The translations under genes and the position numbers were made by a program. From assembly GCA_028829895.1 (NCBI GenBank), contig CM054182.1:17690001-17754000 (forward strand): DNA of 64,000 nucleotides, read 5' to 3'. Origin of the DNA: Sinotaia quadrata (Eukaryota; Mollusca; Gastropoda; Architaenioglossa; Viviparidae). The notes beneath the pieces are model-generated. The model was given only the letters and a program-made list of their open reading frames with translations. It did no database searches and was not told the DNA's origin. This document shows, piece after piece, positions 54,901-59,862 of the stretch (position 1 is its first letter; the number at the start of each line of letters is the position of its first letter).

Positions 54901-55196
54901 CGTCAATAAACCCTTCTGACGTACTATCACAGTTCCACCACAGCACTCTTCTATAGTATTCGTTAGGCGACAGAAAAGCAAGTAGAAGATTTAATCATAC
55001 TGCTTACTCCAAAAAAGCTGCACTTTAACACAACGCTTTGTTTCCTATCCAGCAAATAAAAATAGAAATGACAGAAATACATTACGCTGTATCCGCACGA
55101 TGCGTCGTGTTTGTAGTTTGCAAAGGGAGACGACCCGGTCACAAAAAGCGCTTGAGAAAAGCAGACCACAAGTACATACTCGAAAACCATCGACAT
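14803..55196 (-). CDS. MAN2B1-like: Lysosomal alpha-mannosidase (GH38), gene 1, complete 26-exon model
   Basis: Hydrolyses terminal alpha-linked mannose from N-glycans in the lysosome. The 26 exons listed separately join to 3066 nt, 1021 codons plus TGA, close to human MAN2B1 (about 1011 aa). All introns have GT donors and AG acceptors and all phases fit. The signal peptide is in exon 1. The zinc/catalytic motifs of the family are present: HTHDDVGW (residues 54-61), IDPFGHS with the presumed nucleophile Asp172, and QHHDGISGT with the zinc-ligand His near 419-420. The N-terminal GH38 domain spans about 47-360, the middle helical domain about 365-440, and the C-terminal beta domains the rest. 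One oddity is a loss of about eight residues at the exon 2/3 junction relative to vertebrate enzymes. Introns are minisatellite-rich and the last one holds an LTR retrotransposon. Gene 2 lies upstream in the same orientation. Confidence 0.93.
15225..15450. repeat. ~57-bp tandem repeat in gene 1 intron 25, 4 copies
   Basis: Unit agcatgctttgtaagtttaa followed by gagattcaaaaatacaaattaaagagttta. Confidence 0.94.
16166..16173 (+). promoter_or_regulatory. TATA box in 5' LTR
   Basis: TATATAAG in the context gagcTATATAAGagg, 400 bp into the LTR, a good position for the element's promoter. The copy in the 3' LTR is at 22970-22977. Confidence 0.55.
17275..17280 (+). terminator. LTR polyadenylation signal
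   Basis: AATAAA about 215 bp before the LTR end, followed by a T-rich/GT-containing stretch. The copy in the 3' LTR (24079-24084) would process the element RNA. With the TATA at +399 this implies an unusually long R region of about 1.1 kb, unless another of the AATAAA matches is used. Confidence 0.4.
17498..17517 (+). promoter_or_regulatory. Primer-binding site, tRNA-Trp-like
   Basis: Two bases after the 5' LTR comes TGGTGACC, the exact first eight bases of the usual tRNA-Trp primer site, followed by a less exact match (ACTGACCGTGAT). Its position is canonical for reverse-transcription priming. Confidence 0.75.
17949..18980 (+). CDS. gag: Gag, N-terminal and capsid part (343 aa)
   Basis: Structural protein of the retrotransposon particle. 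Residues about 35-175 are a highly charged coiled coil rich in E, K, R and L, built of imperfect repeats around LRELEEKR and [12 protein letters not shown]. Residues about 195-340 form the capsid, with helices [20 protein letters not shown] and [15 protein letters not shown]. The last segment resembles the SCAN domain, which is known to descend from Gmr1-like capsids. The frame ends at TAA (18978) right after seven consecutive C (18968-18974). The downstream open frame, +1 relative to this one, continues with capsid-like and nucleocapsid sequence. The break therefore falls inside gag, not at the usual gag/pol border, and looks like a one-base change in the C run or an assembly error. Confidence 0.9.
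   Translation: MAELVNIKKELMAMGREFGYEKAELKKYVDEEIAKWYVAKENEAKNLRELEEKRSKEAIELEDKRQLAKQLEMQNLRELEDKKNELEEKRQVAKHLEMQTLRELEEKRSREARELEDRKNELEEKRAKEAREIELLKIQSARDLEDKRQEVEEKKLKLKARAHQEQLELAKQEVTAREKLLDGTAKQQAELNKPRTRLAFFNPEVETIDEFLTRFDSFIANFNYSDIEKKQQLGQILQGESSRAFTDLTRDPAITYADLKTGLMRTFQCTAEGFRKMFRRAIPKANDTMQAFGTRLRHYLDRWIDLTDIRKTYEGLFDLILRDQFLHIAPPAMTTYLQRNPPG
18991..22440 (+). CDS. pol: Nucleocapsid + Pol (PR-INT-RT-RNase H), 1149 aa
   Basis: The start given is the first ATG; the open frame extends upstream to the C run, so the natural product is probably part of a Gag-Pol polyprotein. Domains in order: CCHC zinc knuckle [14 protein letters not shown] (70-83); aspartic protease DTGA (116-119); integrase with an HHCC zinc finger (His301, His308, Cys338, Cys341), catalytic Asp371, Asp431 and Glu467 (35 residues between the last two) and a GPY/F module at 608-610; reverse transcriptase with KFDMCKGYW (Asp819) and the active site FFDDILV (Asp881, Asp882); RNase H with Asp1030, Glu1071, Asp1096 and GADALSR (Asp1139). 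All catalytic residues are present. Integrase before RT is the Ty1/copia-like order, seen within Ty3/gypsy only in the Gmr1 group. Confidence 0.95.
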   Translation: MLRLADTYNDYPDPVITRSAPRPPPTNRQKYTPKPNRPMTKSEKPEPVQRTYTKSQDVRRHTRDSPPMTCYTCKGKGHSSQNCPSPRDVKVCTETGATLKTQQATVNGQKVKILVDTGASISCINAKLVRPEQYLRGSVRIRCVMGHLSTCPRATVHVTSPVFSGTVTAAVIRDMQFGFILSPEQCDAHTDGIYPVLPVTTRAQRERSKQGPPALKIVENTFPQLTPSQLSHLQQEDKSLSSMLKLARKNTITSSKYATITYFLKDGLAFRRTDYKENDTRSTTCLFTPTPLRQLILSFAHDSIMSGHQGARRTEQRVREDFFWPGLSRDVRSYVRTCTQCQQHIDRGRVSRVPLEIVPTVEEPFLKVAVDIIGPIIPAAEGGYRYILTIVDFATRYPEAVALKGITAIEVADALIDVFSRTGVPREILSDQGTQFTSAMMAETMRLLACKQLFSSPYHAQSNGAVERFNGTIKKMLIKMASEQPDQWPRFLAPLLFAYRELPQESTGYSPFQLLYGRQPRGPLKLIKETWVKGDTVTDGKDVHTYVAELRQRLTETCHLAQENIREKQPRYKRNFDRTAVERDLEPGQLVLLLRPTHNNRMQMHWRGPYRVIKRVKQNDYSIQIGNKQKIYHINMLKRYYERSDEPIQNVNVALIQLEDSNFSTDMMSAEIQPNSAVTVDLVEIDSNLTVEQRDAMSKLLHRHARIFTDQPGHSDLVEHRIKLLSDKPIRLKQYPQKYESTKYIAEQVREMQKQGVIEQSISPYSSPVVLVKKKDGTLRFCVDYRQLNEITEFDAEPIPNQDELFAKLTKAHYFSKFDMCKGYWQLSVAIDDRPKTAFPTPLGLFQFCRLPFGLANAPATFARFMRKLPLESVNALNFFDDILVATGTWDQHLSSVGGLLDILERHRLTVKPSKVRAGFREIEFLGHVISDGQIGPNLDLTAAIRDMTLPTTKKQVRAVLGLVGYYRKFVPNFSTLLKPLTDLTGNKQPTKIRWTAECSTALEKVKDILTSKPVLQLPDFDKRFIVRTDASDEGLGAILLQETDDEYLPIAYASKKLLDRETRYSTIEKECLAIVWALKKFSAYLYSKPFILQCDHKPLTYLRTSMYDNARLTRWTLLLQEYSFVVEHIAGRENSGADALSRHAITAI
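22561..22569 (+). promoter_or_regulatory. Polypurine tract
   Basis: AGAAGGGGG immediately before the 3' LTR (one T between), the normal plus-strand primer of an LTR element. Confidence 0.8.
22571..24299 (+). repeat. 3' LTR (1729 bp)
   Basis: Same length as the 5' LTR. The only difference I found is A instead of G at 22916. Directly preceded by a purine run and followed by the target duplication ATCAT. Confidence 0.97.
24806..24932 (-). CDS. Gene 1 exon 25
   Basis: Residues 938-980. [20 protein letters not shown] and [10 protein letters not shown] match the NLRDLFSTFTI..LEA.. region before the C-terminus. Acceptor ttttag, donor GAAG|gtaggt, phase 1. About 104 of 127 bases agree with the gene 2 exon. 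Confidence 0.95.
25464..25637 (-). CDS. Gene 1 exon 24: near-identical to the paralogue exon
   Basis: Residues 880-937. [33 protein letters not shown] and PATVSLQ match the MAN2B1 C-terminal domain. Acceptor gtctag, donor CAG|gtagca, phase 0. It differs from the gene 2 exon at 63693-63866 by one synonymous base (25590), although adjacent introns do not match. Confidence 0.97.
25655..26055. repeat. Degenerate ~22/44-bp array in intron 23
   Basis: Variants of aaacacatctggtaaatgaa and aacaggattggtaaatcaaa alternate. Confidence 0.9.
26072..26217 (-). CDS. Gene 1 exon 23: C-terminal domain
   Basis: Residues 831-879. [20 protein letters not shown] resembles the GRHLVLLDTAQAAA block. Acceptor ttcaag, donor ACA|gtcagt, phase 0. 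Confidence 0.93.
27011..27119. repeat. Donor-anchored 44-45-bp repeat at exon 22, 3 copies
   Basis: The splice donor of exon 22 with 12 exon bases (aactcacctctaacaacaa on plus) recurs at 27012, 27057 and 27101, the last being the real donor. Confidence 0.92.
27108..27198 (-). CDS. Gene 1 exon 22: [19 protein letters not shown]
   Basis: Residues 801-831. [19 protein letters not shown] matches the VHRRLL.DD..GV.EPL block. Acceptor ttatag, donor AGAG|gtgagt, phase 1. Two further copies of this donor with 12 exon bases lie in the intron. Confidence 0.97.
27831..27917 (-). CDS. Gene 1 exon 21: [12 protein letters not shown]
   Basis: Residues 772-800. [20 protein letters not shown] matches the conserved VLTDRSQGGSS block. 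Acceptor ttgcag, donor ATG|gtgaga, phase 0. Confidence 0.97.
28150..28680. repeat. ~75-bp AT-rich tandem repeat in intron 20, about 7 copies
   Basis: Unit gaaagagaaataaataaata followed by ctaaaattaattttaaaattgtaataataaat. Confidence 0.88.
28715..28955. repeat. Donor-anchored repeat at exon 20, ~5-6 copies
   Basis: Each copy carries a version of ctgaatgtatatcctgctgt, the 3' end of exon 20, most with the adjacent donor (aatac|ctg on plus). Confidence 0.9.
28932..29019 (-). CDS. Gene 1 exon 20: [19 protein letters not shown]
   Basis: Residues 742-771. [19 protein letters not shown] is one of the best conserved blocks of the family. Acceptor ctgtag, donor CAG|gtatta, phase 0. Its last ~22 bases and donor are repeated in the following intron. 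Confidence 0.97.
29750..30045. repeat. Degenerate ~18-bp array in intron 19
   Basis: Variants of gtgctaactggggcaaa. Confidence 0.8.
30487..30588 (-). CDS. Gene 1 exon 19: [17 protein letters not shown]
   Basis: Residues 708-742. [12 protein letters not shown] and [15 protein letters not shown] are highly conserved in MAN2B-type enzymes. Acceptor tttcag, donor ACA|gtaagt, phase 2 on both sides. Confidence 0.96.
30590..31135. repeat. ~27-bp array next to the exon 19 acceptor
   Basis: Variants of actgaaaatgagacaggtaa, starting with the intronic acceptor tract of exon 19 itself. Confidence 0.88.
31670..32095. repeat. Donor-anchored repeat at exon 18
   Basis: Copies of tattggtccaacaattcagt (exon 18 3' end) near 31675, 31950, 32010 and, in the real exon, 32080. 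A sub-array of ccacacttactaaagagcca lies between. Confidence 0.88.
32072..32190 (-). CDS. Gene 1 exon 18: WTVGPIPI block
   Basis: Residues 669-708. [20 protein letters not shown] then [10 protein letters not shown] matches the EWSVGPIP core. Acceptor ttacag, donor CGA|gtaagt, phase 2. About 26 bases of its 3' end recur as imperfect copies in the downstream intron. Confidence 0.96.
32180..32330. repeat. Acceptor-anchored ~42-bp repeat at exon 18
   Basis: Units tggccttgtaatgaggtagt followed by caaagc begin at the exon 18 acceptor (tggccctgtaatt). Confidence 0.85.
32749..32979 (-). CDS. Gene 1 exon 17: [10 protein letters not shown] block
   Basis: Residues 592-668. [27 protein letters not shown] and [14 protein letters not shown] are diagnostic of lysosomal GH38 C-terminal domains. 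Contains potential N-glycosylation sequons (NSS, NAT). Acceptor tgcag, donor AAG|gtgact, phase 0. Confidence 0.97.
33290..33570. repeat. ~55-bp degenerate repeat in intron 16
   Basis: Units around cacaaagaacacatccagac. Confidence 0.75.
34015..34082 (-). CDS. Gene 1 exon 16: short variable linker
   Basis: Residues 569-591, ending SDVVIQGN. Corresponds to the poorly conserved stretch before the beta strand FISLTFD. Acceptor tgtag, donor AAT|gtaatt, phase 0. Phase match on both sides is the main support. Confidence 0.86.
35758..35884 (-). CDS. Gene 1 exon 15: C-terminal beta domain
   Basis: Residues 527-568. [18 protein letters not shown] matches the LPALGFSTY block of MAN2B1. Acceptor tgtcag, donor ACAG|gttagc, phase 1. 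Confidence 0.94.
36212..36328 (-). CDS. Gene 1 exon 14: [11 protein letters not shown], start of C-terminal domain
   Basis: Residues 488-526. [20 protein letters not shown] begins the C-terminal beta-sandwich region. Acceptor taacag, donor GAG|gtgaga, phase 0. Confidence 0.96.
36901..37020 (-). CDS. Gene 1 exon 13: inter-domain linker
   Basis: Residues 448-487. [14 protein letters not shown]..., then [19 protein letters not shown], matching the FC..LNIS.C Cys-containing linker of MAN2B1. Acceptor tttcag, donor CAG|gtaatt, phase 0. Confidence 0.95.
37380..37545. repeat. Donor-anchored 40-bp repeat at exon 12
   Basis: ttacctg at 37433, 37473 and 37513 (real donor), each followed by a copy of the exon end (ccttcattca..ccattag). 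Confidence 0.94.
37517..37586 (-). CDS. Gene 1 exon 12: [12 protein letters not shown]
   Basis: Residues 424-447. Completes [17 protein letters not shown], the conserved end of the middle domain. Acceptor tattcag, donor CAG|gtaatt, phase 0. Both edges of this exon are copied into neighbouring intronic arrays. Confidence 0.96.
37560..37950. repeat. Acceptor-anchored ~62-bp repeat at exon 12
   Basis: Units contain gttccactaaataaacaaa, a copy of the exon 12 5' edge and acceptor (gttcca|ctgaataaacaaa), preceded by a degenerate copy of further exon sequence. Confidence 0.85.
38460..38755. repeat. 31-bp tandem repeat in intron 11, about 9 copies
   Basis: Unit attaatggggagtgagttgg followed by gtttaaatatg. 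Confidence 0.95.
39640..40031. repeat. ~100-bp repeat next to exon 11 donor, 4 copies
   Basis: ctataattagcaaacactca recurs at about 39705, 39800, 39903 and 40010. The last copy abuts the real donor, but the copies lack the GT itself. Confidence 0.85.
40032..40071 (-). CDS. Gene 1 exon 11: 40-nt micro-exon with QHHDG zinc ligand
   Basis: Residues 411-424. [13 protein letters not shown] carries the His that completes the GH38 zinc site. Only 40 nt long, bounded by attcag and TTTC|gtgagt, phases 1 and 2. The flanking introns carry repeats that copy the adjoining intronic splice-site sequence. Confidence 0.95.
40060..40560. repeat. Acceptor-anchored ~58-bp repeat at exon 11, ~8 copies
   Basis: Units contain agctgaatgtgacagtgaaa, copies of the exon 11 acceptor (ag|ctg on plus) with its pyrimidine tract. 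More degenerate copies continue to about 41050. Confidence 0.88.
41196..41268 (-). CDS. Gene 1 exon 10: middle-domain helix
   Basis: Residues 387-410. [19 protein letters not shown] then IQIL, a weakly conserved helix between FLQ and the EAM..QHHD motif. Acceptor tgacag, donor CTGT|gtaggt, phase 1. Supported mainly by exact phase and position. Confidence 0.88.
41745..42584. mobile_element. Non-autonomous inverted-repeat element with internal tandem array
   Basis: Perfect 49-bp terminal inverted repeats (41747-41795 and 42534-42582) of unusual, CG-rich composition built from the theme GACAAAAtCGCG, standing out from the AT-rich intron. The flanks GGTTCACC (41737-41744) and GGGTCACC (42585-42592) match at 7 of 8 bases and may be a target duplication. 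The interior is five or six copies of a ~95-bp unit (aatcttaataattttaccat...). No transposase. It lies in intron 9 of alpha-mannosidase gene 1. An 8-bp duplication would fit hAT or P superfamilies, but the ends do not identify a family. Confidence 0.8.
41857..42415. repeat. ~95-bp tandem array inside the inverted-repeat element
   Basis: Landmark aatcttaat recurs at about 41949, 42042, 42137, 42231 and 42325, giving units of 93-95 bp. Tandem cores inside small transposable elements are known from molluscs. Confidence 0.8.
42823..43026 (-). CDS. Gene 1 exon 9: LLYSTPSCY and DDFFPYA blocks
   Basis: Residues 319-386. [41 protein letters not shown] and NNFLQ match the end of the GH38 catalytic domain and the start of the middle domain. 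Acceptor ttcaaag, donor CAG|gtatgc, phase 0. Confidence 0.97.
43085..43835. repeat. Three adjacent ~30-35-bp arrays in intron 8
   Basis: cttgattgacatgcaacagg (43140-43310), cataataaacacccaatgat (43335-43530) and cacttttattgatatgtaca (43545-43830). Confidence 0.92.
43836..44830. repeat. Degenerate repeats in intron 8, with a ~94-bp direct duplication
   Basis: Variants of cactgattacaactgcaaga throughout. A clean ~94-bp duplication (cacaccatttacttacaggt...) occurs at 44527-44710. Confidence 0.82.
44860..44976 (-). CDS. Gene 1 exon 8: MTMGSDFQY block
   Basis: Residues 280-318. [18 protein letters not shown] and [10 protein letters not shown] are highly conserved substrate-site segments. Acceptor tctacag, donor ATG|gtatgt, phase 0. 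A six-copy minisatellite in intron 7 repeats the 5' edge of this exon together with its acceptor. Confidence 0.96.
44950..45305. repeat. Acceptor-anchored 57-62-bp repeat at exon 8, 6 copies
   Basis: gtgtaatggctggcctgtag, the exon 8 5' end with its acceptor, recurs at 44963 (real), 45025, 45087, 45144 and further. Confidence 0.93.
45858..45957. repeat. (CT)n and (CA)n microsatellite
   Basis: CT dinucleotides followed by a short CGCA patch and more than 25 CA units. Confidence 0.97.
46052..46123 (-). CDS. Gene 1 exon 7: catalytic-domain helix
   Basis: Residues 256-279 ([20 protein letters not shown]). Corresponds to the variable linker and helix before the conserved TNH motif. The phase-0 joins on both sides support it. 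Acceptor tttcag, donor CAG|gttaaa. Confidence 0.9.
46670..47510. repeat. Donor-anchored ~40-bp array at exon 6
   Basis: About ten units with aggcatgtcac (copies of exon 6 3' end GTGACATGCCT), then a second family gatcacaaacagacagcata at 47150-47440 up to the exon. Confidence 0.88.
47495..47592 (-). CDS. Gene 1 exon 6: GH38 core ([10 protein letters not shown])
   Basis: Residues 223-255. [10 protein letters not shown] aligns with the TADLFTG block of MAN2B1, followed by a Cys pair (CFDISC). Acceptor atgcag, donor GTG|gtcagc, phase 0. The last ~17 exon bases are copied many times in the minisatellite that follows in intron 6. Confidence 0.94.
47943..48051 (-). CDS. Gene 1 exon 5: GH38 core ([10 protein letters not shown])
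   Basis: Residues 187-222. [19 protein letters not shown] continues the catalytic domain directly from LFAQ of exon 4. The residues [10 protein letters not shown] resemble the substrate-pocket region of other family members. Acceptor ctttag, donor CTGG|gtaaga, phase 1. Confidence 0.95.
48389..48582 (-). CDS. Gene 1 exon 4: catalytic nucleophile exon
   Basis: Residues 122-186. Contains [13 protein letters not shown] and [12 protein letters not shown]. Asp172 in IDPFGHS corresponds to the GH38 nucleophile and zinc ligand (Asp196 in the human and bovine numbering). Acceptor gctaag|GTCGT, donor CAG|gtaaac, phase 0. Confidence 0.96.
48725..49190. repeat. ~31-bp array in intron 3
   Basis: Variants of caactaggcatacctgttct followed by attaataagt. 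Confidence 0.9.
49325..50185. repeat. 42-bp tandem repeat in intron 3, about 18 copies
   Basis: Unit ctattactggtatgtctcaa followed by ctacattctctgtcaaactaat. 42 is a multiple of three, which keeps two frames open for 142 codons. Confidence 0.96.
51432..51581 (-). CDS. Gene 1 exon 3: GH38 core ([13 protein letters not shown])
   Basis: Residues 72-121. [16 protein letters not shown] followed by [14 protein letters not shown] is a strongly conserved GH38 segment. Acceptor ttttag|AGGTT, donor GAAG|gtgaac, phase 1 at both ends. The reading frame stays open upstream of the acceptor, but that stretch does not resemble the family. Confidence 0.93.
51873..51975 (-). CDS. Gene 1 exon 2: zinc-site motif HTHDDVGW
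   Basis: Residues 38-71. Encodes [14 protein letters not shown], the first GH38 signature; His56 and Asp58 correspond to the zinc ligands of the family. Acceptor taacag|AGC, donor AAAC|gtatgc, phase 1. After VDQYYYK the exon stops. Vertebrate enzymes carry about eight more residues here before VQYILDSV, so the 3' boundary is the least certain one in the model. Confidence 0.88.
52225..52450. repeat. ~46-bp tandem repeat in intron 1, 4-5 copies
   Basis: Unit gtctgttgatgtatggtaga followed by cttatctgcatgtgaattgtgaaatga. Confidence 0.93.
52780..53445. repeat. 27-bp tandem repeat in intron 1, left part
   Basis: Unit caataatgtacagttagctc followed by cattcaa, about 20 copies. The same family resumes at 54640. 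Confidence 0.94.
53446..54639. mobile_element. Candidate insertion splitting the 27-bp array
   Basis: About 1.2 kb unlike the array on either side. Contains a ~105-bp direct duplication (53540-53755, attaataattctccc...ggattataagggt) and a less AT-rich stretch at 54080-54480 with catcatcacaaggaatatt-like echoes. No open frame of note, no clear terminal repeats. Confidence 0.35.
54640..54765. repeat. 27-bp tandem repeat in intron 1, right part
   Basis: Units cattcaacaataatgtacag and variants, the same family as 52780-53445, separated by about 1.2 kb of unrelated DNA. Confidence 0.85.
55086..55196 (-). CDS. Gene 1 exon 1: start codon and signal peptide
   Basis: Residues 1-37. The ATG has A at -3. 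A second Met at residue 3 is an alternative start. The protein begins with a hydrophobic stretch ([12 protein letters not shown]) typical of a signal peptide, then CGYS, which runs into SCNPVKDGM in exon 2 like the Cys-containing start of mature lysosomal mannosidases. The donor is AGC|gtaatg, phase 0. The exon is assigned from the in-phase join, the signal peptide and its position, because this part of the family is poorly conserved. Confidence 0.75.
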
Positions 55197-55260
55197 AATT
55201 GCGGACGAAAGTTAGACAACTCAGTCACACACTTAGGTTAAATCAAGTGCAGGTGTATTA

Positions 55261-55268
55261 TTTATATA
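55261..55268 (-). promoter_or_regulatory. Possible TATA element of gene 1
   Basis: TATATAAA on the minus strand, 65-72 nt upstream of the gene 1 ATG. The spacing would allow a transcription start near 55230 and a short 5' UTR. In AT-rich DNA such matches are common, so this is only a candidate. Confidence 0.25.
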
Positions 55269-55529
55269 GAACGCAAAGATAAAAAAAATTTAAAAAATAG
55301 AGATGTACACCGATTAAAATGATTGCATATTATGTTGTACATGAAGACAAACAAAATTGTAATACTCTCTTTTACTGTACATGCTATTCCCTCCTCCCTT
55401 CCTCATAACTGTTCTGTCATAAAAGCAAATAAAAATGTATTCTTTACAGACTTTTAAAGAATTATTACTGCTCGCTATTAATTTTTTAAATAATGCACTT
55501 AAATCACACATGAGATCTTTATAAAAGAA

Positions 55530-55935
55530 ATACATTACACGTGAGATGATGCTAAAAGAAACACATTACACTAGAGATATTGCTAAAATAAACACTACAC
55601 GTGAGATCTTGTTAAAAGAAACACATTACATAAGATGTTATAAAAGAAATACAGCACACCCGAGATCTTGATAAACAAATTATCCGTGAGATATTGATAA
55701 AGAAACACATTACATAAGATGTTATAAAAGAAATACAGCACACCTGAGATCTTGATTAACAAATTACCCGTGAGATATTGATAAAGAAACACATTACACG
55801 TGAGATCTTAATAAAAGAAAACATTACAGGTGAGATATTGATAAAAGAAACAATTACACATGAGATTTTGATAAAAGAAACACATTACACGTGAGAATCT
55901 TGATTTTAAATAAAAAAAAACATTACAAGCGAGAT
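55530..55935. repeat. ~32-bp array upstream of gene 1, ~13 copies
   Basis: Unit gagatcttgataaaagaaac followed by acattacacgt. Confidence 0.93.
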
Positions 55936-56179
55936 CTTGATAAAATCAGCACTTGCAGAATCGGCATTTGAGAACTCTTGTGATCCTGATTCTTGCCTTG
56001 TGGGATTGAGCATTTAATGCTTGGTTTTCTGGAGCAGTAACGAGATCTTCTGTTTCAATTTTAAAAACCAAATACCGTCTTTAGGGGTTGACTCCAGTTG
56101 CTTCCTGATGCTTGTTCTATTGTTTCCTTGTCTGTTTGTGGATCCAGCGAACTGCAATTGCATCTGTCAGTGGCTCGTG

Positions 56180-56450
56180 TTTCTGTATGTATTTAGTAAG
56201 ACTCATGTTTCTGTATGTATTCAGTAAGGCTTGTGACTCGTGTTTCTGTATGTATTCAGTAAGACTCGTGACTCGGGTTTTTGTATGTATTCAGTAAGGC
56301 TCGTGACTCCTGTTTCTGTATGTATTCAGTAAGACTCGTGACTCGGGTTTCTGTAAGTATTCAGTAAGGTGTGACTCACGTTTCTGTATGTATTCAGTAA
56401 GGCTTGTGACTCACGTTTCTGTATGTATTCAGTACGGCTTGTGGCCTCTT
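56180..56450. repeat. 33-bp tandem repeat, 7-8 copies
   Basis: Unit gtttctgtatgtattcagta followed by aggctcgtgactc. Confidence 0.94.
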
Positions 56451-56619
56451 AAATTATCAGTCCTTGATTTTCCTGATTCTTCTATCTCCCATTTTCCCGA
56501 TTCTTCTGCCTCCTATTTTCCCGACTCTTCTGCAACCCCCCCCCCCCCCATTTTCCTGAATAGGTAGTTCGTCTACAACTGCTCTTGGATTTCGGACCAT
56601 GTACTGTGAAGATAATTTC

Positions 56620-56950
56620 TGTTTTCCTGTCTAATTCACTGATGTCATGTTTCTCTAATTCATCGATGTCGTGTTTTCCTATCTAGTTCATTAATTTCAT
56701 GTTTTCCTACTTCATTGGTGTCAGGTTTTTTTCCTGTCTAGTTCATAGATGTGTTTTCGTCTACTTCATTGATGTTGTGTTTCTCTTTAGTCTAATTCAT
56801 CGATGTCGAGTTGTCCTGACTAGTTTATCGATGTCATGTTTCTTGTCTAGCTAACTGGTCTCGTGTTGTCCTGTCCAGTTCATTATGTCTTGTCTAGCTA
56901 ACTGCTCTCGTGTTGTCCTGTCTAGTTCATTATGTCTTGTTTTCCAGCCT
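56620..56950. repeat. Degenerate ~28-bp array
   Basis: Variants of gtctagttcattgatgtcgt followed by gttttcct. From 56951 to 58784 only AT-rich DNA with loose repeats (for example ttgagggtgtagtg at 57340-57620) and no gene. Confidence 0.8.
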
Positions 56951-58784
56951 AGTTGATGTCCAAACTATATCACCTCGTGTGTAGCTGATTAGATTTGGTG
57001 CACACACAAAGCCTCTGTTTTGATAGATGTCTTTTCACTTGATCGAGTAGTTTCTCATGTTATCATGTAACCTTGACCTTTATTATGAATTGTTTCTCAT
57101 ACAAACTTGATCTTTATACTATGCGAAATGCCTAAATGATATAATGAAGACTTACAGTATCTATCTTTATACTATGCGAAATGCCTAAATGATATAATTA
57201 AGATTTACAGTGTATCTGGTTTAATGAGATATTGTATTTCAGATTTATACTGAGGATGAGTTATACCAGTGAGAAATTAGTGGTTCAGTAAATACACTGA
57301 GGATATAGACTATCACCGATAAATGGAGTATCAATGGTATGTTGAGGATGTCTTTGAGTAGTATATTGAGGGTATATCAATGTGTATTAAGTATCGTTGA
57401 GGAATTAAGTGTTTCAGTGAATTACTGAGGAGGCAAATGTCTCATTGCTATATATGTAGCATATCTATGGTATGTTGAGGACGTCTGAGTGGTATATTGA
57501 GGGTGTAGTGTACCAGTGGTGTATTGAAGATGATTGAAGATGTAGCACACACATCACTGATACTTGAGACAGTGTTGCTTTGTAGCATTTTAAAGGGAGT
57601 GGCATTTTGAGGGTGTAGTGTCTCAGTGGTACACTGTCAGTAGTGAGTGGTGTCGATGGTATTTCAAAGAATCGAAATCACTGCTACACTGAACTGGGAA
57701 CTGTATTTCCTAGGGTGACATACATTATTATATTGTTGGGCATCTGTCCTTAACTGTCATGTCTGTCAGGTTTCACTTGTAAGATCGTATTATTCACCAT
57801 TAGGCGATAAATAATTTATCACTGTTATTTGTTAGTTACTTGCTATTGACGTCATCTTTACCAATTATTGTCAATCTATTTGTTACAACTTGTTACTTGA
57901 TATCCATGCTTGCTCCTTGATATCAGTGTAATCTCACCACTTGTTACACTTTCAGTAGTTAGTACTTGTTATCATGTCACATATTACTGATTCTTATCCA
58001 TCCCAGTATTTACTGCATTTTCATTTGATATTTCTAAACATCAGCAGATTTTTATGTTGTACAAATGTGAATGTTAAAATACCAAAATTTCAAGTTTTAA
58101 TACTGGTGATGTTAAAAACCCAATAAATAGACACTAACATACGATTGCATTCAAACTATACTTCATAAAAAAGAAAATGCACATGCAGTGGGATACATTC
58201 TTTGAAAGACAAATTTCACAATATTTTTGTTGTAAAACAGATTGATTTATTAAATTTGCCAAAATACAACAATGCCAAACAAAAAGGTAATGTGAATTCA
58301 GCTAAAGAGTTGAGCAGTTTTAAAGCACAGTAACTGTTATACATACAGACATATTCGTAAAGAGGAAAATCAGTTTTAAAAATAAAAGCATAAAACAAAA
58401 ATAAACATTTAAGATTTGTTTAATTTTAAATCTAATGATCTACATTTCACTTGGGTCTGAGTGTTGAAAAGTAACTATAGCAATAAAGAAGACCCAAAAT
58501 TCACAAATATTCCTTATTATTTAATTATTTTCATTTCCTTTTCTCAAAATTAATTTTACCACCATTATTTTCCACCTCTCAATCTAACCAGGAGACAAAG
58601 AAAAATAATATTTTTAGCTGATTGTGGCTCCTGGCACCAGGCTCTGGACTTATCAAATACACAAGGAGTCTGTGAGCTCTTGTTGACAACTCAAAGCATG
58701 TCATTGGTCTTATGGTGCACTTAGCGGAGAGTGATGGATGTCTTAATAATGATGATGTACCTTGTCTCTGATAGTCACATACAA

Positions 58785-59205
58785 TCACCTCAAGTGTCTT
58801 ACTGGTGATAGCATATCTTAGATTACATAGTCATGTGCAATCACTCTGTATCTTACTGTTAAAAGATAGTTTTGATAGTTACACAACAATTAGCTGAAGT
58901 GTCTTACTGACGATGGGATAGTTTGACAGTCACACACAATCACTCCAAGTGTCTTACTGGCGATAGGAGAGTTTGAGTCACACACAATCACCCAACGTGT
59001 CTTACTGGCAATGAGATAGGTTTGAAAGTCACAAACAATCACCCGAAGTGTCTTACTGGCGAAGAGGAAACTTTGACAGTCACACACAATCACCCAAAGT
59101 GTCTTACTGGCAAAGAGAAAACTTCGACAGTCACACACAATAACCTTGAGTGTCTTACTGGTGAAGAGATAGGTTTAACAGTCACACACAATCACTCTAT
59201 GGACT
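58785..59205. repeat. ~53-bp tandem repeat, 8 copies
   Basis: Unit cagtcacacacaatcaccca followed by aagtgtcttactggcgaag. Confidence 0.93.
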
Positions 59206-59739
59206 GATTATAGCAGTTCCAGTAAGGAAAATCATTTAGCAAGCCTAGGTTCTTATGGTTAGAGTCAAGTTTGAGTTTTGTGTTGTTTTCTATCTGATTA
59301 CCAACTGCTGTACAGGTTTTCTTACTGAGCTTCTGCAACTAAACATTACATGCTGCAAATGAATGTTCACTGAAACATAGCTGCTTTAGTTTCTAAGGCA
59401 ACACACAACAATCTTGAATATAACTATATCTAGTTTGTTTTCCATTACTGCAAATGCACTTAAATGGTGGTTTCATTGTTAAGAAAGATCAGGTTGCTTC
59501 AGGACATAAATGTAACAAACACATTCCACTTGTCAGAGCAGGTAACATTCACAAAATCATTGCATTAAAAAAAAAATTAAGGCTACTAAAAATAATTAAA
59601 TAAAATAAACACAGCAACTCAGCTGAAAGAAGGTGAAAATATACATTTTTATTCTTTTGCCACACAAGAACCCAAGTGAAAACTCACATTCTTTACAAAA
59701 AAAATAAAGTGATAGAAACTCATCATTCAAGATGTACAA

Positions 59740-59862
59740 AATACAGTGTTTGGCAATATACTGTAAAATACAGTGTTTGGCAATATACTGTAAAATACAG
59801 AGATTGTCAATATACTGTAAAATACAGTGTTTGTCAATATACTGTAAAATACAGCAGTAAAA
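59740..59862. repeat. 27-bp tandem repeat, 5 copies
   Basis: Unit aaatacagtgtttggcaata followed by tactgta. Confidence 0.95.
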